The translations under genes were made by a program, and so were the position numbers. DNA of 12,010 nucleotides from Saccoglossus kowalevskii (taxonomy: Eukaryota; Hemichordata; Enteropneusta; Harrimaniidae): positions 175,547 through 187,556 of the forward strand of contig NW_003156738.1 in assembly GCF_000003605.2 (NCBI RefSeq), given 5' to 3'. Positions within the stretch are counted from its first letter, which is position 1. Each line of letters begins with the position of its first letter. Positions 7,311-12,010 of the stretch are shown here, one piece after another. The notes beneath the pieces are model-generated. The model worked only from the letters and a program-made list of their open reading frames with translations. It was not told the origin of the DNA and did no database searches.

Positions 7311-9129
7311 TAGTTTAAAGCTTCTACATTCTACCAAGTTACCCCCTCTCATTAAGGTGAAGTTGGGACATCAGTCATTCAAATGTAATCTGTAAGCGGG
7401 ATTGATGTATCAAAATTCAGGAAAAAGGTGCTCTTATTTATTCAGTAATGATATACTTTGGCTCACTTTTAAAACTTGTAAATAAAGCAAAAAACAAAAC
7501 AGAATACAATTGGCAATAGATTAAATGAAACAGAATGCATAATTGTCATATGTAAATTTATTCACATCTGCTTCTACAATCTTTGTACAAAACTAAAAAC
7601 ATCCTGAGTAGACTTGTAATGTTTGGCAAAAACACAAATAAAAAAGGGAGTATTGTTAATAAAAATCACATACCAATATGTGTATCATGGTTTGACAACT
7701 GTAACTCTTAGTTAAGGAGGCAACTTTTACTACGAAACCCTTAGCACCCTGTTGGCAGGCCAGTCACATTGGTTCTCACTACAAGAAGTTACGATCCTAA
7801 CAAATTATAGTATTCTACAGTAAAATGCATCAGTGATCTGCCTGTTACCAATGCTACCAAAACCATAAATGGCTTTACTAGATTTTAAATTGACTGGTAA
7901 ATGTACTAAACTGAAATCAAAGAAATAATTGAATTGATGTTGATGGCTTATTGGTCTATAAAGAAGCCCATAAATCAACAAGGTCAGGATGAAAACAAGA
8001 AATATTACCTCTTTTCATAGTTGTACAATGACTTGCTTTAAGATAGCATAAGGGGAAAAACAGAAATAGTATAATTTTCATCAGGGCATCCTCTGCCAGT
8101 TGCTAAGCATGTAACTACGGCAATATATTTCACTTTTTGCGCTAATATTTGCTTAGAAGATTTTTTTACTATTAAGTGGGTCTCAGAATTATGTTTCTCT
8201 TAGTTTTGGAGATAGAGTCTGTTGAACTTGAAAAAATCAATTCCAGACAGGTCTGTTGTATAATGGCCGCCACACCCAAAAAAAGTGCACAAAAAGGTCT
8301 ATGAGACAATATTTTAGATCGTGTAATTTGTGTCTTATTAGCAAGTAGAAAAGTGTTGCACGATGATATTTTCAATTTTCTTAAAGATCAAAAACTAGTT
8401 TCTGTAAAAATGCATATTCCCTTCAAATGTACAATTTTTGGATCAAACTTTGTAAGTATTTGATCAACATGTACTAGGACTGTCATCCTGAAAATGACAA
8501 GACAGAGCAATTTCAGTTAGAGCTATTGATAACATGAACAAGATGGTGTATAATGCCACAAATTTATAAAAGACCTTTCATTGTATGAAAATCGAAATAG
8601 TTGTCTTTAGTCTGTCACTTGGCTTGGTTAAGAAAATGTACATTAAAATTACACAATAAATATATCGCTCACAATATATTTTTACTATCAATATAAAAAA
8701 CTCAGGATAATGTTACATAATCAGCAATTTAAAAAAAAAATGTAATTATTTCTTGTTCATCTTTCGCTAATAGCCCAGATACTCTGCACTCTTGCAACAA
8801 TGGCTCAGCACTTTATGTAGTAGAATGAAACCATGGAAGGTTATTGTTGAATATTTCAAACAAAATGTTAGCAGTAATTTATGGACGGATGAAAAGGCAT
8901 TCATTTCATCAGGCACTCTCATATTTGGCAAATGCTATGTACATGTATCATAAAATATGTAAAAAATAAACACCACTGCTTTTAGTCAGTTTTGGCACAT
9001 CACGAGTCAAGTCCAAATATTTAATAATTAAATATTAAGACAAACAATGTCTGAACATGTAAGCTTTTGGCACAAAATTAAAATAATATATACAAATTTA
9101 TTGTATTTACAAAGAAATAAAATGTCCAA
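7311..9129. other. AT-rich non-coding region, including minus-strand gene 3' flank
   Basis: No exon-like frames, RNA gene or clear repeat were recognised on either strand. Read on the minus strand it follows the stop codon of the proline-rich gene, so part is its 3' untranslated region. Minus-strand AATAAA hexamers occur at 9097-9102, near 7555 and at about 7436-7441. The true cleavage site cannot be chosen from sequence alone. Confidence 0.5.
9097..9102 (-). terminator. Candidate AATAAA poly(A) signal of minus-strand gene
   Basis: Minus-strand AATAAA (plus TTTATT) 28 bases beyond the TAA stop at 9130-9132, followed by T-rich minus-strand sequence. It would give a very short 3' untranslated region. 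The hexamers near 7555 and 7436 are alternatives for a longer transcript. Confidence 0.3.
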
Positions 9130-9196
9130 TTACGCCGATGGAAGAACAATTACATGACTACTTTGCGGCCTCTCATCAAAGCAGTCGCCTCTTATC
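9130..9196 (-). CDS. Proline-rich gene, last exon with stop
   Basis: Acceptor ATATTTTTCAG, then one base completing an Arg codon and IRGDCFDERPQSSHVIVLPS-A, stop TAA at 9132-9130. The intron before it is about 1.1 kb. The hydrophobic terminal residues (HVIVLPSA) after a charged stretch are reminiscent of C-terminal interaction tails, though not of a canonical PDZ ligand. Confidence 0.75.
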
Positions 9197-11242
9197 CTGA
9201 AAAATATAAAAATAATACCATAATTAGGAAACGATAAAAAGCAGATAATACAAATGAAAAAACTGACACAGGTTAGAAGCAAGAATGTTTTTTAATTGTT
9301 TTCTCAGTCATCGGCTACATACAATAAGTGACTGGATTGGATTGGGAAAATTTATTATTAGGAATAATAAGCATTTTGAACAAGCAGCCTGTCAGATGAG
9401 ATACCTCCGCTGTTAGCAATGCACATTTCAATTAAAGAACTGAAGATATCATTAGAAAATGAAGAATATTTATAGTATCAAAGTAATCAGACTGTTTTCA
9501 ACAAGAATTTGAAAATATAACTTTTTATCAAAAATATTCATAAAAATTAGATAAGTGAAGATATCATCACGAAATGAACAAATCTGAGAGAGGTCTACCT
9601 ATGGTACCTACATATATAATATCAAAGCAATCAGACTTGTAGTTTTCAAGAAGAAGTCGAAAAAGTAAAAAGTTGATACGGATGAGGACGATGGACAATC
9701 ACTCATATGATAAGATCCGCTCGACAAAGTCAACAGCGGCGCTAAAAAGTATTTAGATGCTAATGATATGGATTTAGTAATACTGTAGTATGGTTTCAAT
9801 GCATACAAAATGACTATCTTCAAAACAAGCTCACAGTGTGCACGACAAAGAAAAAGTTTGTGGCCTGATATATTTGAACATTTACAGAAGAATATAAAAT
9901 ACCAGAAACAAAAGCCCTAGTGTGTATCACAGACAAATCCAAATGAGAAATGCATCATATCAAATTAAGATTTTCTCATCTTTAAATTCTGAGTGCTATT
10001 CAATGGCTTGTTGACACCCTAAGATGATGTAACTTATCTAATCTCATAAGAATCTATGCAAATCTATGCAAATTTACGGCAAGAGGTTTCTGACTGTTAC
10101 ATTTGGTATATGACATATAACACTTTACAAAATCCAAAGCCCTCATACAGGTGACAATATGCTTTGAAACTAACATAACCCAATAATGCAGATTCCATAA
10201 CTGAACATGTATTACAATTACCTGTTTCAAATACTCTTGTATTATTTGTACTTAAACTGAATTTCAAGACTCAAATCCCGTCTTAGGTGTTACTTACCTG
10301 GGTGGAGGTGAAGGTAAAGGAATAATTCCATCGAAATCAATTTCTTCATTTGCATCTACGATTTGAGATTCTAGCAAAAACCAGAAGAGAACAGCAGCAT
10401 TGTCAATGTCATATTGTATTGGTTTGAGGGTACTGCAACTCAAGGCCAAACTATTATAGCAATAATAAATCTTGCTCATAGCTGATAATAAAAGAATCCG
10501 TCAACAGAGGTGACAGTAAGTCATACATACCTCCAACCGAAAACATCGCTGTGGCTCTTCCAGGAGGTGGTGTGACTGTATATGCTGACATTATATCTCT
10601 CACTTTGTTGCTGTGTTTTTCCTATAGCAGGCTGAAATAAAATCAAACATGCAGTATTTTATCTAAATCTATTGTTTGCATGTGAACACCTACTTTTAAT
10701 GCTTTGCCTACAAATCATTTTCAGATCTACTAAATGAAAATATAACTCACCAATGGATGTCCAGGTGGTACTGGTTTTCTGGCTGTTCTCTTACTTCCAC
10801 CACTAGGTGGCACTGTCGCAGGCATGTTCTGTGTTGGCATTATACCCATAGGGGTGTCAGCCTGAAAACACAATATACGCAGATGAGACTTAAGAAGAGA
10901 AAAATTTAATTTTAACCATCAGGACCATTAGCTGTAACTATTACGTTTTTGCAAGTTTGGTAACTCCAAACGTATTAATGGAACAATAATGTGAATATTA
11001 CAAGATTACAAGGCGACAAAATGGCTGGACTATGTCCATCGTACAATGAAGGTAGTGTCTGAGACACCTAGAGTCAAGGACAACAACAAAGCGTACAACG
11101 TGTGATGCCTATGACCCCTGTCAGTGGTGATGAATGATTACTATTGTGACTCACTGAATATGTGACTGCCGCATGTCCTAATGTTGCTGCTTGTTTCTGT
11201 AATGTTTGGCGAATATAACTCTCATCTTTTATAGCATGTAAA
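9130..11242 (-). CDS. Unidentified proline-rich protein C-terminus, five exons, 5' partial
   Basis: Spliced on the minus strand from 11242-11155, 10861-10751, 10621-10531, 10370-10298 and 9196-9130. Every junction is GT-AG and in phase, and the frame stays open for about 142 codons to TAA. The protein reads in order: a helical, glutamine-bearing start (DESYIRQTLQKQAATLGHAA), a Pro/Thr/Met-rich linker (TPMGIMPTQNMPATVPP), a basic patch (GGSKRTARKPVPPGHP), KVRDIMSAYTVTPPPGRATA, an acidic stretch (DANEEIDFDGIIPL), PSPPPR, and the terminus RIRGDCFDERPQSSHVIVLP-SA. Three PPG/PPP-type clusters could bind SH3, WW or EVH1 domains. I do not recognise the family. The consistency of five independent junctions is the evidence that the gene is real. 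Upstream exons lie beyond 12010. Confidence 0.8.
9441..9637. repeat. Imperfect local direct duplication
   Basis: TGAAGATATCAT occurs at 9441-9452 and 9556-9567. TATCAAAGTAATCAGACT at 9476-9493 is matched by TATCAAAGCAATCAGACT at 9620-9637. The order is conserved, but the offsets are 115 and 144 bases, so the second copy carries about 29 extra bases. It is an old segmental duplication inside the intron. Confidence 0.75.
10056..10073. promoter_or_regulatory. Two tandem octamer motifs (ATGCAAAT)
   Basis: ATGCAAAT at 10056-10063 and again at 10066-10073, produced by a 10-bp duplication (AATCTATGCA twice). The exact octamer is the binding site of POU-domain (Oct) factors. The 10-bp period places both sites on the same helix face. 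Functional relevance is unproven in this intronic position. Confidence 0.3.
10298..10370 (-). CDS. Proline-rich gene, fourth visible exon
   Basis: 73 bases, between GGTTTTTGCTAG and CCCAG|GTAAGT, both strong sites. The first two bases complete a Glu codon from the previous exon, then SQIVDANEEIDFDGIIPLPS and PPP; the last two bases start the next codon. An acidic patch followed by PLPSPPP stands out. Confidence 0.82.
10531..10621 (-). CDS. Proline-rich gene, third visible exon
   Basis: 30 codons plus one base, after acceptor CTGCTATAG and ending GGAG|GTATGT. It reads EKHSNKVRDIMSAYTVTPPP then GRATAMFSVG. A second acceptor (TTTATTTCAG) sits 10 bases upstream, but using it shifts the frame so that the next exon meets a stop after seven codons; the downstream AG is therefore chosen. 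Confidence 0.78.
10751..10861 (-). CDS. Proline-rich gene, second visible exon
   Basis: 37 codons, phase 0 at both ends, between TGTTTTCAG and TTG|GTGAGT. Low complexity: Met/Pro/Thr in the first half (PMGIMPTQNMPATVPP), then SGGSKRTARKPVPPGHPL with a basic cluster beside a PVPPG motif. Probably disordered. Confidence 0.8.
11155..11242 (-). CDS. Proline-rich gene, first visible exon
   Basis: Acceptor TTTTGTTTTCACAG, then one base completing a split codon and 29 codons: LHAIKDESYIRQTLQKQAAT followed by LGHAAVTYS. Donor TCA|GTGAGT, phase 0. The segment is predicted helical and rich in Gln, Ala and Lys, unlike the disordered remainder, so it may be the end of a folded or coiled-coil domain encoded further upstream. 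Confidence 0.75.
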
Positions 11243-11264
11243 CTGTGAAAACAAAATACACAAA

Positions 11265-11981
11265 GTGACTATAGTAACTGATTTCATCTTACCAAATATT
11301 AGAGACTGGTAAGGGGGGAGGGGGTGCTGCAGCTTAGTGACTATAGTAACTGATTTCATCTTACCAAATATTAGAGACTGGTAAGGGGGGAGGGGGTGCT
11401 GCAGCTTAGTGACTATAGTAACTGATTTCATCTTACCAAATATTAGAGACTGGTAAGGGGGGTGGGGGTGCTGCAGCTTAGTGACTATAGTAACTGATTT
11501 CATCTTACCAAATATTAGAGACTGGTAAGGGGGAGAGGGTGCTGCAGCTTAGTGACTATAGTAACTGATTTCATCTTACCAAATATTAGAGACTGGTAAG
11601 GGGGAGGGGGTGCTGCAGCTTCGTGACTATAGTAACTGATTTCATCTTACCAAATATTAGAGACTGGTAAGGGGGAGGGGGTGCTGCAGCTTAGTGACTA
11701 TAGTAACTATTAAATTTCATCTTACCAAATATTAGAGACTGGTAAGGGGGAGGGGGTGCTGCAGCTTAGTGACTATAGTAACTGATTTCATCTTACCAAA
11801 TATTAGAGACTGGTAAGGGGGAGAGGGTGCTGCAGCTTAGTGACTATAGTAACTGATTTCATCATACCAAATATTAGAGACTGGTAAGGGTGAGGGGGTG
11901 CTGCAGCTTAGTGACTATAGTAACTGATTTCATCTTACCAAATATTAGAGACTGGTAAGGGGGAGAGGGTGCTGCAGCTTA
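11265..11981. repeat. 71-75-bp minisatellite, ten copies
   Basis: Units start at 11265, 11337, 11409, 11481, 11552, 11623, 11694, 11769, 11840 and 11911. The first three are 72 bp, most later ones 71 bp (one G fewer), and the seventh 75 bp with a small insertion. Each begins GTGACTATAGTAACTGATTT, contains CTTACC and GGTAAG 14 bases apart as an inverted repeat, then a G-run region (GGGGGGAGGGGG or variants) and CTGCAG. It lies in the intron upstream of the first visible exon of the minus-strand gene. A minus-strand open frame over the first copies arises because 72 is divisible by three, and it closes when copies become 71 bp. Confidence 0.95.
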
Positions 11982-12010
11982 GTATTAAGTACATGAGTTA
12001 TTTTTAGTTT
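11982..12010. other. Right flank of minisatellite
   Basis: 29 unique bases after the last repeat copy. Too short to interpret; presumed intron of the minus-strand gene. Confidence 0.4.

Larger units (their letters stand above)
9197..10297 (-). other. Last intron of the proline-rich gene
   Basis: 1.1 kb, AT-rich. It holds an imperfect duplication (9441-9494 and 9556-9637) and two tandem octamer motifs (10056-10073). No additional exon is needed, since the flanking exons join in phase. Confidence 0.65.

Noticed and set aside
9608-9823. Minus-strand 71-residue frame
   Set aside because: Sits in the last intron; adding it would break the in-phase junction between flanking exons.
10621-10631. 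Upstream acceptor TTTATTTCAG for the third visible minus-strand exon
   Set aside because: Adds 10 bases and leads to a stop early in the next exon; the AG 10 bases downstream keeps all junctions in phase.
11222-11503. Minus-strand 93-residue frame with a 24-residue repeat
   Set aside because: Produced by 72-bp units; the frame is lost when later units become 71 bp, and its end overlaps a real exon in another frame.

Overview
The window is nuclear DNA from an animal, most likely an invertebrate. It is AT-rich, its genes are split into short exons with canonical GT-AG introns, and it carries minisatellites and transposon-like debris. Nothing in it identifies the species. No bacterial, CRISPR or phage features are visible.

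Layout. Bases 1-624 are a 48-bp minisatellite, probably in an intron. Eight plus-strand exons between 1020 and 5673 encode the C-terminal two thirds of a TRPC-type cation channel: the TRP_2 domain, the linker helices, the transmembrane core and pore, the TRP box and a short C-terminus. The ankyrin-repeat N-terminus must lie to the left of the window. Bases 5674-9129 hold no recognisable gene. They contain the presumed 3' flank of the channel gene, a family of decayed repeats (about 6240-7310) interrupted by a GC-richer 329-bp element with 15-bp terminal inverted repeats (6618-6946), and then AT-rich sequence with nothing recognisable. On the minus strand, five exons between 11242 and 9130 splice in perfect phase into the proline-rich C-terminus of a protein I cannot name. 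Its 5' exons lie to the right of the window. Its next upstream intron carries ten copies of a 71-75-bp minisatellite (11265-11981).

The two genes converge, facing each other across about 3.4 kb, and I see no functional link between them. Most long open frames are not genes: those in the minisatellites exist only because 48 and 72 are multiples of three.

The observations most worth following are the minisatellite whose minus strand presents ten microexon-like splice-site pairs inside an intron of the minus-strand gene; the inverted-repeat element that cleanly split one copy of a local repeat; and the pore-turret exon of the channel, whose reading frame cannot be joined to both neighbours with the strongest splice sites. 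I found no convincing new multi-gene system.
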